From Roseovarius aestuarii (lineage in GTDB: Bacteria; Pseudomonadota; Alphaproteobacteria; Rhodobacterales; Rhodobacteraceae), in the NCBI RefSeq assembly GCF_019966515.1, contig NZ_JAIMIB010000006.1:62001-126000 (forward strand): 64,000 nt of DNA, written 5' to 3'. This document shows positions 7,678 to 15,960 of this stretch, piece by piece. The position numbers were made by a program, and so were the translations under genes. Position 1 is the stretch's first letter. The number at the start of each line of letters is the position of its first letter. The notes under the pieces are model-generated. The model saw only the letters and a program-made list of their open reading frames with translations. It was not told where the DNA came from and made no database searches.

Positions 7678-9009
7678 TCAAGGTTCGGCGAGGTTACCAA
7701 AATCAAATGCTGCTACGATCGGATGATGATCAGAGATACGTTCAGTGATTTGTTCGGACGTCCAGGAAGGCCCAAGCCAATCGGGAAGCGAAATCACCTC
7801 AATTGATTGATCAAGGTATTTGTCTTGCAGCCCGCCTAGCGCTGCAAAGTCACTCAGAACCATAGGCCCAAATCGCTCGCTGATGAATGTTGTCGCGTCT
7901 GCTGGAAGGTCATTTCCTGCAAAACGCGCGTCAACTTCTCTGAATCTCTCAAACTCCGGCCATTGGTTGGGTGCGTTTAGGACGCCAAGGATCAAAGTGG
8001 GCATAGGCGGACGATCATCCAGCGCCACGAGTAGCTCCTGAACCTCCATTTCTCTGCGCACGCTTCCCCTTGGATCTTCGTCTGAAGCGCGCTGCGATCT
8101 CAGATGCACAAGAACGGTTTGAAATTTCTGCCCTGTGAACTCAAAGCTCAGAACTTGGGGTGGTCGCGGGAAACGATAGTTTTCTCCGTAAATCGTGCCG
8201 GGCTGTCGGGCCAATCGGACTCTGTCGGGACGATACAGCATCGCTGTACCCATGCGGCCACCCAGACCGCGCTCACCATACACGACGCGATATTGTGGCA
8301 AACGATCAATCAGTATTTCGAATGATGACACGTCAGAGATCTCGGTCACTGCGATGACGTCGGCATTGACTCCACGAATAATCGACTGAAGCGCAGTGAC
8401 GGTAATCGGATCGATTTCTTCTTCCGCATCCCGGAAAGGGTTGCCGCCGAACCACCGGAGTCCCAGGTGCATGGCAATAAGAACGTCGTCAGTTGCTGCC
8501 GGAAGTGCGACGCCGCGTTGTGACATCCTCTCAATCGTCGCGCCCCTGCCCCCCAACCGTTCCTCCAGCTGATTGAGTGCCGCTGCCAATTCAGGGTCGT
8601 CGGCGGCGAGCTGAGAGACTACTTGGCTGTCAGCGAGATTTGAGACCAGAGTCGCGTCCGGCTCTGCTGATGCATCGGCAACTTGTGTCAAAAGCTGTGT
8701 GAGAAGCGCTGCCATTTGATCATCTCGCGCTTCGCTTTCGCTTAGCAACCTGGTGATCTTAAGGTTGCGTTGCTCCGCAGCCCTTTGCGCTTCCAGCGCC
8801 TTTTGGGCGCCTTGGCGGTCGTTCAATATTGTGAGGGCGAACCCCGCGACAAGAAGGATGATTGCCAACGGAAGTGCGCGTCTGCCCCATTTGGTAAGCC
8901 GCTTTCGCTTGGTCACCTTGTCGATCTCGGTGAACGACACCAACCATGCTCCGGAAAAGGCAATCAAGTTACCGATAAGAAGCAGACCGTATTTGAGAAC
9001 CTCATCCAT
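7678..9009 (-). CDS. Membrane-anchored endonuclease/exonuclease/phosphatase-fold protein with altered active site
   Basis: The 443-residue protein has two N-terminal hydrophobic helices (about residues 5-25 and 45-62), a helical linker likely to form a coiled coil (65-105), and a C-terminal EEP domain from about residue 178. Conserved EEP elements are the ADVIAVTEI glutamate, the VHLRS histidine and the terminal SDHHP. The usual GDxN metal/catalytic motif reads GVLN (Val 343), and the first-motif Asn is not present around residues 181-182. It may therefore be inactive or work differently. It stands alone in a segment that looks accessory. Confidence 0.8.
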   Translation of the reverse strand: MDEVLKYGLLLIGNLIAFSGAWLVSFTEIDKVTKRKRLTKWGRRALPLAIILLVAGFALTILNDRQGAQKALEAQRAAEQRNLKITRLLSESEARDDQMAALLTQLLTQVADASAEPDATLVSNLADSQVVSQLAADDPELAAALNQLEERLGGRGATIERMSQRGVALPAATDDVLIAMHLGLRWFGGNPFRDAEEEIDPITVTALQSIIRGVNADVIAVTEISDVSSFEILIDRLPQYRVVYGERGLGGRMGTAMLYRPDRVRLARQPGTIYGENYRFPRPPQVLSFEFTGQKFQTVLVHLRSQRASDEDPRGSVRREMEVQELLVALDDRPPMPTLILGVLNAPNQWPEFERFREVDARFAGNDLPADATTFISERFGPMVLSDFAALGGLQDKYLDQSIEVISLPDWLGPSWTSEQITERISDHHPIVAAFDFGNLAEP

Positions 9010-9413
9010 TGGCTACGCTTATAAAGCACCTCAAGGGTAAATCCGTTCAGCAGTCAAATAGTGGCATACTGCCACTTCGCTTTTCAAGTTGCAGTGAGTG
9101 CAGCGGTTTTTTTGATGCAATGGCCTGTGAAAAGCCAGGGTTCTAAACTCAGTTTACTCTCTAGAAGCCGCCGATCACATTCGGGACTGGCCGCGAAATG
9201 TACCAACGGCAGCGATGGCAGGCCGTATCGCAGCATCCGGCCGTGTCAGTTAGGGTTTGCTTTGGGCCACCCTCTCACTGGCCGTATGAGAGGGTATCGT
9301 CAAATTCCGTGGTGCGTTTAGTGGTTGCTCCGAGCCCAATTACCAAACGCCGCGAGGTGAACGAACGACCACTTTCGGTTGCTCAATCGATTTTTTGGTG
9401 GATACTCTCCCGC
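9010..9413. other. Intergenic region upstream of rpiB
   Basis: These 404 bases separate the divergently transcribed EEP-fold gene and rpiB. Open frames inside it show no family resemblance. The only clear structure is a perfect inverted repeat at 9269-9295, annotated separately. No tRNA or terminator was seen. Confidence 0.5.
9269..9295. repeat. Perfect 9-base inverted repeat
   Basis: ACCCTCTCA (9269-9277) and TGAGAGGGT (9287-9295) form a perfect dyad with a nine-base spacer, about 120 bases upstream of rpiB. No run of T follows on either strand, so it is more likely an operator or an RNA hairpin than a terminator. Confidence 0.6.
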
Positions 9414-9863
9414 ATGACAGCCAGCAAACGTATTGTCCTTTCCAGCGACCACGCAGCAATTCAACTCCGACAGACCATTTCTGGTCACGTCGAAGAGCAG
9501 GGGTGGGAGGTCGTCGATATCGGGCCGAGAACACCCGAGAGCACCCACTATCCTAAGCATGGCGAAGCAGCGGCGCGGTTTGTTGCGTCTGGCGAGTGCC
9601 AGCTTGGCATCATTCTATGCGGTACTGGTCAAGGCATCATGATGGCGGCGAATAAAGTTAAAGGCATCCGGTGTGGCGTGTGCGCCGACGCATTTTCAGC
9701 GCGCATGATCCGCCAGCACAACGATGCCAACATGCTTTCGATTGGCGCGCGCGTTGTGGGTGAAGGGCTGGCTCTTGATATCGTTGATGCCTTCCTATCC
9801 GCTCAGTTTGAGGGCGGCAGACACGCGACGCGAGTGGAGATGATTGGTGCGCTGGAGGGATAA
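9414..9863 (+). CDS. rpiB: Ribose 5-phosphate isomerase B / RpiB-LacA-LacB family isomerase
   Basis: The 149-residue protein matches the usual RpiB length. It shows SSDHAAIQLRQTI, the GIILCGTGQGIMMAANK active-site loop with its cysteine, GIRCGVC, and HNDANMLSIGARVVG. The reaction interconverts ribose 5-phosphate and ribulose 5-phosphate in the cytosol; some family members isomerise other sugar phosphates. The ATG at 9414 gives the family N-terminus but has only a weak ribosome site. A structurally unrelated RpiA is encoded at 53885, so this one may be specialised. Confidence 0.9.
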   Translation: MTASKRIVLSSDHAAIQLRQTISGHVEEQGWEVVDIGPRTPESTHYPKHGEAAARFVASGECQLGIILCGTGQGIMMAANKVKGIRCGVCADAFSARMIRQHNDANMLSIGARVVGEGLALDIVDAFLSAQFEGGRHATRVEMIGALEG

Positions 9864-9906
9864 GGCGGTCATTGGTAAGCTTTCACCGAAAGTCGTCTTC
9901 GTCCGT

Positions 9907-10722
9907 CTAGCGCCGCTCCTCTGATTTTGCCTGATCCCACAGCGCATCCATCTCGGCCAGATCTGATTGATCGGGCGTTTTGCCACGATCGGCAAGCAGG
10001 GTCTCGATTCGCTCGAAGCGTCGGATGAACTTGGCATTGGCGGCGCGCAGGGCCGCCTCGGGATCCACCTTCATATGCCGGGCGAGATTGGCCATCACAA
10101 ACAGCAGATCTCCGAATTCTTCCTCGACCTTCTCAGGGCTTAGGGCGTCGGCGGCCTCGGTCAGTTCGGTGGCCTCTTCGGTGATCTTGTCCAGCACATG
10201 GGACGCGTCGGGCCAGTCGAACCCCACCCTCGCGGCGCGTTTTTGCAGTTTGAACGCACGCAGAAGCGCGGGCAGGCCCACGGCGACGCCGTCCAACGTG
10301 CCGCTTTGCGCCCTGGCGGCGCGTTCGGCGGCCTTGACGGTTTCCCAGTCGCGGGTCTGCTGCTCGGCGGATTTGTCACGCGATTCGTCGCCAAAGACAT
10401 GCGGGTGCCGGTCGACCATCTTGTCGGCGATGGCGTTGGCCACATCCTCGAACTGGAAGAGGCCCTTGTCGTCGGCGATTTGGGCGTGAAAGACGACTTG
10501 GAGGAGCAGATCGCCCAGCTCGCCGCGCAGCTCTGCCCAGTCGCTGCGCTCGATCGCGTCGGCGACCTCGTATGCCTCTTCGATCGTGTAGGGGGCGATG
10601 GTGGCGAAATCCTGTTCGATGTCCCAGGGGCAGCCCGCATCCGGATCGCGCAGGCGTCGCATGATCTCGATCAGGCGGGGCATGGCCTGACTGGCGTCGT
10701 GAATCAGGGCGTCATCTGGCAT
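9907..10722 (-). CDS. mazG: Nucleoside triphosphate pyrophosphohydrolase MazG
   Basis: The 271-residue protein has two tandem MazG all-alpha domains. The first carries CPWDIEQDFATIAPYTIEEA and ELGDLLLQVVFHA; the second carries EEATELTEA and EEFGDLLFVMANLARH. The paired EExxE and E/D motifs bind magnesium. The enzyme hydrolyses NTPs and dNTPs to monophosphates and is implicated in house-cleaning and ppGpp control. The start at 10722 has an AGAGGA site upstream. It is divergent from the M20 amidohydrolase gene, with 63 bases between. Confidence 0.95.
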   Translation of the reverse strand: MPDDALIHDASQAMPRLIEIMRRLRDPDAGCPWDIEQDFATIAPYTIEEAYEVADAIERSDWAELRGELGDLLLQVVFHAQIADDKGLFQFEDVANAIADKMVDRHPHVFGDESRDKSAEQQTRDWETVKAAERAARAQSGTLDGVAVGLPALLRAFKLQKRAARVGFDWPDASHVLDKITEEATELTEAADALSPEKVEEEFGDLLFVMANLARHMKVDPEAALRAANAKFIRRFERIETLLADRGKTPDQSDLAEMDALWDQAKSEERR

Positions 10723-10785
10723 TGCGGTTCCATCCTCTTTCGGATTGAGTGGACCGTGACAAGCAATTGGGGCGGAGTCCAGACC

Positions 10786-11949
10786 ATGGCGGTAATCAAT
10801 CGTATTGCCGGATTTGCCGAGGAAATGGCCGCGTGGCGGCGGCATCTGCATGCGCATCCCGAACTGGGCTTCGAGTGCCATGAAACGGCGGCCTATGTGG
10901 TCGAACGGCTGCGCGAATTCGGGATCAACGGGATTGAGACCGGGATTGCCACCTCGGGCGTGGTGGCGGTGATCGAGGGGCAGGGCGAGGGGCCGACGAT
11001 CGGGTTGCGGGCCGATATGGATGCGCTGCCGATTGATGAGACGACCGGCGCGATCTGGGCGTCGGAAACCCCCGGGGTGATGCATGCCTGCGGCCATGAC
11101 GGGCATACCACCATGCTGCTGGGGGCGGCGAAATACCTGGCCGAGACGCGCAATTTCAAGGGCCGTGTCGCGCTGATCTTTCAGCCCGCCGAAGAGGGGC
11201 CGGGCGGCGGGCGTGTGATGGTCGAAGAGGGCATTCTGGACCGTTATGATATTTCCGAAGTCTATGCGCTGCACACCCTGCCGGGGGTCGAGGCGGGCGG
11301 GTTTTTCACCTGTCCGGGGCCGATCATGGCGGCGGTGGACACGTTTCACATCGACATTCAGGGCTGTGGTGGGCACGGCGCCTATCCGCAGGATACCCGC
11401 GATCCGGTGGTGGCGGCTGTGGGCATGGTGCAGGCGATCCAGACAATCGTCAGCCGGAACCATTATACGCTGGATGAACTCGTGGTGTCGGTGACGCAGA
11501 TCCATACCGGCAGTGCGGAAAATATCGTCCCCGATACGGCATATATCAACGGCACGATCCGCAGTTTCGACAAGGATGTGCAGCAGATGGTCTGGGCGCG
11601 GCTGCGCGAGATCGTCGAGGGGCAGGCGACATCCTATGGTGTCAGCGCCGAGTTGCGGATTGACCAGGGCTATCCGGCCACGGTGAATGACCCGGGGCGC
11701 GTGACGTTTGCCGCCGAAGTGGCGCGCGATGTGGCGGGCGAGGCACCAGTGGTGACAGACCGCAGTCGCGAGATGGGGGCCGAGGATTTTTCCTACATGC
11801 TGAATGAGCGCCCCGGCGCCTATCTGTTTCTGGGCCAGGGGGACGCAGCTGGGCTGCATCATCCAGGTTTTGATTTTAACGATGCGGTGGCACCGGTTGG
11901 CGCCTCGTTCTTTGCCCGGCTGGTAGAGCGGGCGCAACCGGTGGCTTGA
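10786..11949 (+). CDS. M20 family amidohydrolase (aminoacylase/hippurate-hydrolase type)
   Basis: The 387-residue metallopeptidase-fold enzyme shows the M20D signature residues: RADMDALPI, MHACGHDGHT, FQPAEEGPGGG, the dimerisation-domain GCGGHGAYP and the late metal ligand MGAEDFSY. Such enzymes deacylate N-acyl amino acids or related amides in the cytosol. The ATG at 10786 gives the usual MAVINRIAGFAEEM N-terminus; open frame upstream is shadow of mazG. It is 54 bases upstream of an agmatinase gene and probably co-transcribed with it, which hints at an arginine or agmatine-derived substrate, an inference only. Confidence 0.92.
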   Translation: MAVINRIAGFAEEMAAWRRHLHAHPELGFECHETAAYVVERLREFGINGIETGIATSGVVAVIEGQGEGPTIGLRADMDALPIDETTGAIWASETPGVMHACGHDGHTTMLLGAAKYLAETRNFKGRVALIFQPAEEGPGGGRVMVEEGILDRYDISEVYALHTLPGVEAGGFFTCPGPIMAAVDTFHIDIQGCGGHGAYPQDTRDPVVAAVGMVQAIQTIVSRNHYTLDELVVSVTQIHTGSAENIVPDTAYINGTIRSFDKDVQQMVWARLREIVEGQATSYGVSAELRIDQGYPATVNDPGRVTFAAEVARDVAGEAPVVTDRSREMGAEDFSYMLNERPGAYLFLGQGDAAGLHHPGFDFNDAVAPVGASFFARLVERAQPVA

Positions 11950-11999
11950 TGCCTTTCAGAGCGTCGCCCACCCACCCTCCCCGCCACTCTGAAAGGCAT
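11949..11999 (+). promoter_or_regulatory. 13-base-pair hairpin that sequesters the speB ribosome site
   Basis: ATGCCTTTCAGAG (11949-11961) and CTCTGAAAGGCAT (11987-11999) are a perfect inverted repeat with a 25-base C-rich spacer. The left arm begins at the last base of the M20 stop codon. The right arm ends four bases before the speB ATG and contains its likely Shine-Dalgarno AAAGG (11992-11996). In RNA the stem would hide the ribosome site, and the loop contains CCCTCC, itself complementary to purine-rich ribosome sites. No T run follows, so it is not a standard terminator. Confidence 0.72.
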
Positions 12000-12003
12000 C
12001 AAA

Positions 12004-13116
12004 ATGGCACTTGAAGACGCGAAAAACCAAGTTGATCATGCGTTCACCCGCGAAGACACCCGTGGTCTGAGCAATGAGAACACGTTTGGGGGCGCGACCT
12101 CGTTCCTGCGGCGGCGCTATACCAAGGATTTGTCGGGTGTGGATATCGCCGTGACGGGCATCCCATTCGATCAGGCGGTGACCAACCGTACCGGAACCCG
12201 GCTGGGACCGCGCGCCATTCGCGAGGCCAGCAGCCTGCAAAGCCCGGACGCGCCCTATGGCTGGGGCTATGATCCGCTGAGCGAGCTGAGCATCGTCGAT
12301 TACGGCGACTTGGCGTTTGACTATGCGATGGTGCCGGATTTTCCGGATACGCTGACGGCGCATATCAGGGGCATTCTGGCGGCGGGGGCGGCCAGCATTT
12401 GCCTTGGCGGGGATCATTACATCTCGTTCCCGATCCTCAAGGCTTATACCGAAAAGTTCGGGCCGCTGTCGCTGCTGCAATTCGATGCCCATTCCGACAC
12501 CTGGGCGGATGACAACATGGACCGCATCGACCATGGCACGATGTTCTACAAGGCGGTGAAACTGGGGTTGATCGACCCGGCGCGGTCGGTCCAGGTGGGC
12601 ATCAGGACCAATAACCCCGACACGATGGGATTCAACATCATCGACGCGCGCGAAGTGCATGAAACCGGGCCGGTGGCGGTGGCGCAGAAGATCAAATCCA
12701 TTCTGGGCGATCACCCGACCTATGTGACCTTCGACATCGACGGGCTGGACCCGGCCTATGCGCCCGGCACCGGCACGCCGGTCTGGGGTGGGCTGACCAG
12801 CGCACAGGCGTCGATCATGCTGCGCGATATCGCCGGTATCAACATGGTCGGCGGGGACGTGGTCGAGGTGTCGCCGCCCTTTGACACCACCGGGGCCACG
12901 GCCATTGCCGGTGCGCATGTGGCGACGGAGCTGATCTGCCTCTGGGGTTGGACCCGGCGCAAGGCCAAGAAAAACTGTCCAGAATGCGGGCACGTGTTTC
13001 AGGGCAATGGTTGGGACGGAATCGATGCACACTGGCGCGCCAATCACGACGACATTATGCCGTATGAAGAGGCTTGGCCGCGATTGAAAGAGGGGACATA
13101 TGAACGCCAAGGCTGA
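12004..13116 (+). CDS. speB: Agmatinase with C-terminal zinc-finger-like extension
   Basis: The 370-residue ureohydrolase shows the binuclear manganese ligands in CLGGDHYISFP, LQFDAHSDTW and TFDIDGLDPAYAPGTGTPVWGG. Agmatinases convert agmatine to putrescine and urea. The catalytic domain ends near residue 315, the usual family length. A further 50 residues hold C325-x2-C328-x14-H343-x4-H348, a pattern like a C2H2 zinc finger. The ribosome site lies in a hairpin stem (11949-11999). It is probably co-transcribed with the upstream amidohydrolase gene. Confidence 0.92.
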   Translation: MALEDAKNQVDHAFTREDTRGLSNENTFGGATSFLRRRYTKDLSGVDIAVTGIPFDQAVTNRTGTRLGPRAIREASSLQSPDAPYGWGYDPLSELSIVDYGDLAFDYAMVPDFPDTLTAHIRGILAAGAASICLGGDHYISFPILKAYTEKFGPLSLLQFDAHSDTWADDNMDRIDHGTMFYKAVKLGLIDPARSVQVGIRTNNPDTMGFNIIDAREVHETGPVAVAQKIKSILGDHPTYVTFDIDGLDPAYAPGTGTPVWGGLTSAQASIMLRDIAGINMVGGDVVEVSPPFDTTGATAIAGAHVATELICLWGWTRRKAKKNCPECGHVFQGNGWDGIDAHWRANHDDIMPYEEAWPRLKEGTYERQG

Positions 13117-13152
13117 CATCGTCCGCTTCAATCAGATAGAGGTTTTTGGCAC

Positions 13153-13572
13153 GTGAAATGGATTGGCGTTTCTGCTGCTGTTCTACCACTCCTCGTACTG
13201 GCTTTAGCAACCTATGTCCGCATTGCCCCAACTAATGTTGAGCGTTGGCACCGGATGCCAGCCGATCTGCAGGTCGCGGACCTTGATAACGGCGCTGTGC
13301 GGATCATCGAGGCGGGGACAGACGATCTGGTGCGGCTGGATACCATCATCCGCGGCACGGCCCGGACGCAGGTTCTGGCGGGATCGGTGGAGGCGGGGAT
13401 GATCACCTATGTCACCCGGTCTGCGGCCATCGGTTTTCCCGATTACACCACTATCCGCCTGCGCGACGGGCAGATCGAAATCTTTGGCCGGGCGCGGTAC
13501 GGGGCGTCAGATTTGGGGGTCAACGCTGCCCGCATCGACGGGTGGCTTGATGCTTTGGCGCAGCGAGGATGA
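13153..13572 (+). CDS. DUF1499 domain protein
   Basis: The 139-residue protein has one N-terminal membrane or signal helix (MKWIGVSAAVLPLLVLALA). The DUF1499 core follows, with IGFPDYTTIRLRDG and the family-typical [20 protein letters not shown]. The domain's function is unknown; proteins of this type are envelope-associated in alphaproteobacteria and plastids. It starts 36 bases after speB. Its last 66 bases overlap the 3' end of a convergent small secreted-protein gene. Confidence 0.85.
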   Translation: MKWIGVSAAVLPLLVLALATYVRIAPTNVERWHRMPADLQVADLDNGAVRIIEAGTDDLVRLDTIIRGTARTQVLAGSVEAGMITYVTRSAAIGFPDYTTIRLRDGQIEIFGRARYGASDLGVNAARIDGWLDALAQRG

Positions 13573-13791
13573 CAGGCAGCCCTCGGAAATCTCGCGCCAC
13601 ATCGGGACATTCAGCGACATCTGGCATTGCGCCATGAACATGCGGCCATCGACCTGAAGGCAGGTCATATCACCAAGTTCGACACGTTCGCCCTGACGAT
13701 CAGTGCAATAGCAATCAATCGTTTTGCCCTTGTTTTTCACATCGGCCAGCGCCGGGCCGGCGGCGATCAGGAATACGCATAACCATCTCAT
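13507..13791 (-). CDS. Small secreted cysteine-containing protein
   Basis: This 94-residue protein has a short signal peptide ([16 protein letters not shown]) and a mature part with five cysteines: a CYC pair, then TCLQ, AQCQ and GCLS. The CxC and regularly spaced cysteines suggest disulfides in the periplasm. It overlaps the DUF1499 gene at its 3' end by 66 bases on the opposite strand. The signal peptide and cysteine pattern argue for a real gene, but no function is recognised. Confidence 0.68.
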   Translation of the reverse strand: MRWLCVFLIAAGPALADVKNKGKTIDCYCTDRQGERVELGDMTCLQVDGRMFMAQCQMSLNVPMWREISEGCLSSSLRQSIKPPVDAGSVDPQI

Positions 13792-13844
13792 ATCGCGATT
13801 ATATCACGTTCTGTGCCCTTGACCAAACCCCAAGGATGGGGGAC

Positions 13845-14903
13845 ATGGTCGCCATGATACCTTTGGACCGCCTTCAGCAGATCACCCAGCGTTTCGAGTT
13901 TATCGAGGCGCAGATGGCCGAGGGTGCGGGGGATATCGCCAAGCTGGGCAAGGAATATTCCGATCTGCGGCCGGTGGTCGAGGAAATCCGCGCCTATCGC
14001 CAGCTTCTGGATGATGTCGAGACCGCGAAATCCATGCTGGACGACCCCGAAATGCGCGAACTGGCGGCCGATGAACTGGCTGAGCTGGAAGCCCGCCAGC
14101 CGGGGATGGAACAGGCGCTGCAACTGGCGCTTCTGCCCCGGGACGAGGCCGACAAGCGGCCCGCAATCGTGGAGATCCGCCCCGGCACCGGCGGCGATGA
14201 AGCAGCCCTTTTCGCCGGGGATCTGTTGCGCATGTACCAGCGCTATGCCGAGGCGCATGGCTGGAAATTCGAGCTGATCGAAGAACAGCAGAGCGAGTTG
14301 GGCGGCATCAAGGAAGCGGTGGCGCATGTGAAGGGCGAAAACGTCTTTGCCCGGCTGAAGTTCGAAAGCGGCGTGCACCGGGTGCAGCGGGTGCCGGAAA
14401 CCGAGTCCGGTGGGCGAATACATACCAGCGCCGCGACGGTTGCGGTGCTGCCCGAGGCTGAGGATGTAGATATTCAGGTTGATGCGAATGACATTCGGAT
14501 CGACACGATGCGTAGTTCGGGTGCGGGCGGGCAGCATGTGAACACCACAGATTCAGCGGTGCGCATCACGCATATTCCGTCAGGGATCGTGGTGACGAGT
14601 TCCGAGAAATCCCAGCACCGCAACCGCGAGATCGCCATGCAGGTGCTGAAAACCCGGCTCTATGATCTGGAGCGGCAGCGCGTCGATAGCGAACGCAGCG
14701 CGAACCGGGCGGCGCAGGTCGGCTCGGGTGATCGCTCCGAGCGCATTCGTACCTATAACTTTCCGCAAGGCCGGATGACCGATCACCGCATCAACCTGAC
14801 GCTCTACAAGCTCGATCAGGTGATGGCGGGCGATCTGGACGAGGTAATCGATGCGCTGACGGCGGACGCTCAGGCGACGATGTTGGCGGAGATGAACGGG
14901 TGA
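13845..14903 (+). CDS. prfA: Peptide chain release factor 1
   Basis: The 352-residue factor recognises UAA and UAG and triggers peptide release on the ribosome. It has the PxT-type anticodon tripeptide in [14 protein letters not shown], which separates RF1 from RF2, and the catalytic GGQ in [16 protein letters not shown]. The ATG at 13845 has AAGG nine bases upstream; an in-frame ATG at 13854 behind GGGGGA is equally possible. The stop overlaps the prmC start by four bases. PrmC methylates the GGQ glutamine, so enzyme and substrate are co-translated. Confidence 0.97.
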   Translation: MVAMIPLDRLQQITQRFEFIEAQMAEGAGDIAKLGKEYSDLRPVVEEIRAYRQLLDDVETAKSMLDDPEMRELAADELAELEARQPGMEQALQLALLPRDEADKRPAIVEIRPGTGGDEAALFAGDLLRMYQRYAEAHGWKFELIEEQQSELGGIKEAVAHVKGENVFARLKFESGVHRVQRVPETESGGRIHTSAATVAVLPEAEDVDIQVDANDIRIDTMRSSGAGGQHVNTTDSAVRITHIPSGIVVTSSEKSQHRNREIAMQVLKTRLYDLERQRVDSERSANRAAQVGSGDRSERIRTYNFPQGRMTDHRINLTLYKLDQVMAGDLDEVIDALTADAQATMLAEMNG

Positions 14904-15718
14904 ACGAAGCCGAGGCGACTTCTCGCGCGGCGGCTTTACTGCAAAAAAGTGGCATTCCGGACCCGCAGCGCGAAGCAAGAATTCTCTGGCGGGCCGCTTT
15001 TCGGCGCCGCTACGCGGAGTATGAGGCTGCGATGGCAGGTGGCATGGAAGAGAAATTCTTTCGCCTGATCGAACGGCGTTGTGCCCGTGAACCTATGTCG
15101 CATCTGCTGGGATATCGGGATTTCTATGAGCACCGTTTCGAGGTGAGCGGCGATGCGCTTGACCCACGGCCCGAGACGGAAACGTTGGTTGCGTTGGCCC
15201 TCGACAGGGCGTTTGACCGGGTGCTCGATCTGGGTACGGGGTCCGGCTGTATATTGTTGAGCATGCTGGCCGCGCGCTCAATAGCGACAGGAGTTGGCAC
15301 CGACATTTCAGAAGCGGCCCTGAACGTCGCGCGTCGCAACCGAGCGAGGCTGGAACTTGAAACCAGGGCAGAGTTGATCCTGTCGGATTGGTTCAGAGCC
15401 GTATCCGGGCAGTTCGATCTGATCGTGTCGAATCCGCCTTATATCGCGGCAGAGGAAATGGCCGGGCTGGGACCGGAGCTGTCCTTTGAGCCTCGCATGG
15501 CGCTGACCGATGAGGGCGATGGCCTCAGCGCTTACCGCGCAATCACCGCGGGCGCGCCGGAACATCTGCGCGCGGGTGGTCATCTGATGGTGGAAATCGG
15601 CTGGACGCAGGGCAAAGCCGTGGCCGGAATGTTCCGCGCAAACGGATTCGACGGGGTTGAAATATTGCCCGATCTGGACGGGCGGGACCGTGTTGTGCAG
15701 GGGATTTGGCGCCATTAG
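14900..15718 (+). CDS. prmC: Release factor glutamine methyltransferase
   Basis: The 272-residue SAM-dependent enzyme methylates the glutamine of the GGQ motif in RF1 and RF2. It has the N-terminal helical substrate-binding domain with [18 protein letters not shown]. Motif I is [13 protein letters not shown], and the catalytic SNPPYI motif is near residue 180. The start is GTG, overlapping the prfA TGA stop as GTGA. Confidence 0.96.
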   Translation: MNEAEATSRAAALLQKSGIPDPQREARILWRAAFRRRYAEYEAAMAGGMEEKFFRLIERRCAREPMSHLLGYRDFYEHRFEVSGDALDPRPETETLVALALDRAFDRVLDLGTGSGCILLSMLAARSIATGVGTDISEAALNVARRNRARLELETRAELILSDWFRAVSGQFDLIVSNPPYIAAEEMAGLGPELSFEPRMALTDEGDGLSAYRAITAGAPEHLRAGGHLMVEIGWTQGKAVAGMFRANGFDGVEILPDLDGRDRVVQGIWRH

Positions 15719-15960
15719 TTCCGCGGAATCCTGCTGTTATCAGGCTCAAAACCGCATAAAACGATTAAATTCCGCGCTTTAGACTTGTGCCATCGTCACT
15801 GTCGTGCTTATTGGTATGCAGATCAAGACGGAGGATGCCCTTGGGCGGTCCCGCTTGATTTCAAGCCAAGACATGTCGGATTCGGTTTCATTTTTATCGG
15901 CGCAAGGGGCGCCAGTCGGATCAGCGGACAATTTGAGCATAGGGCTGCACAGCAAGTATC

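Noticed and set aside
10723..11937. Upstream extension of mazG reading through the M20 gene on the opposite strand
   Set aside because: The extension is out of character for MazG (family length about 270 residues) and is the shadow of the amidohydrolase gene.
11956..13131. Minus-strand open frame of 391 codons opposite speB
   Set aside because: It lies fully antisense to the agmatinase, is rich in Arg, His and Pro without domain pattern, and has no ribosome site.
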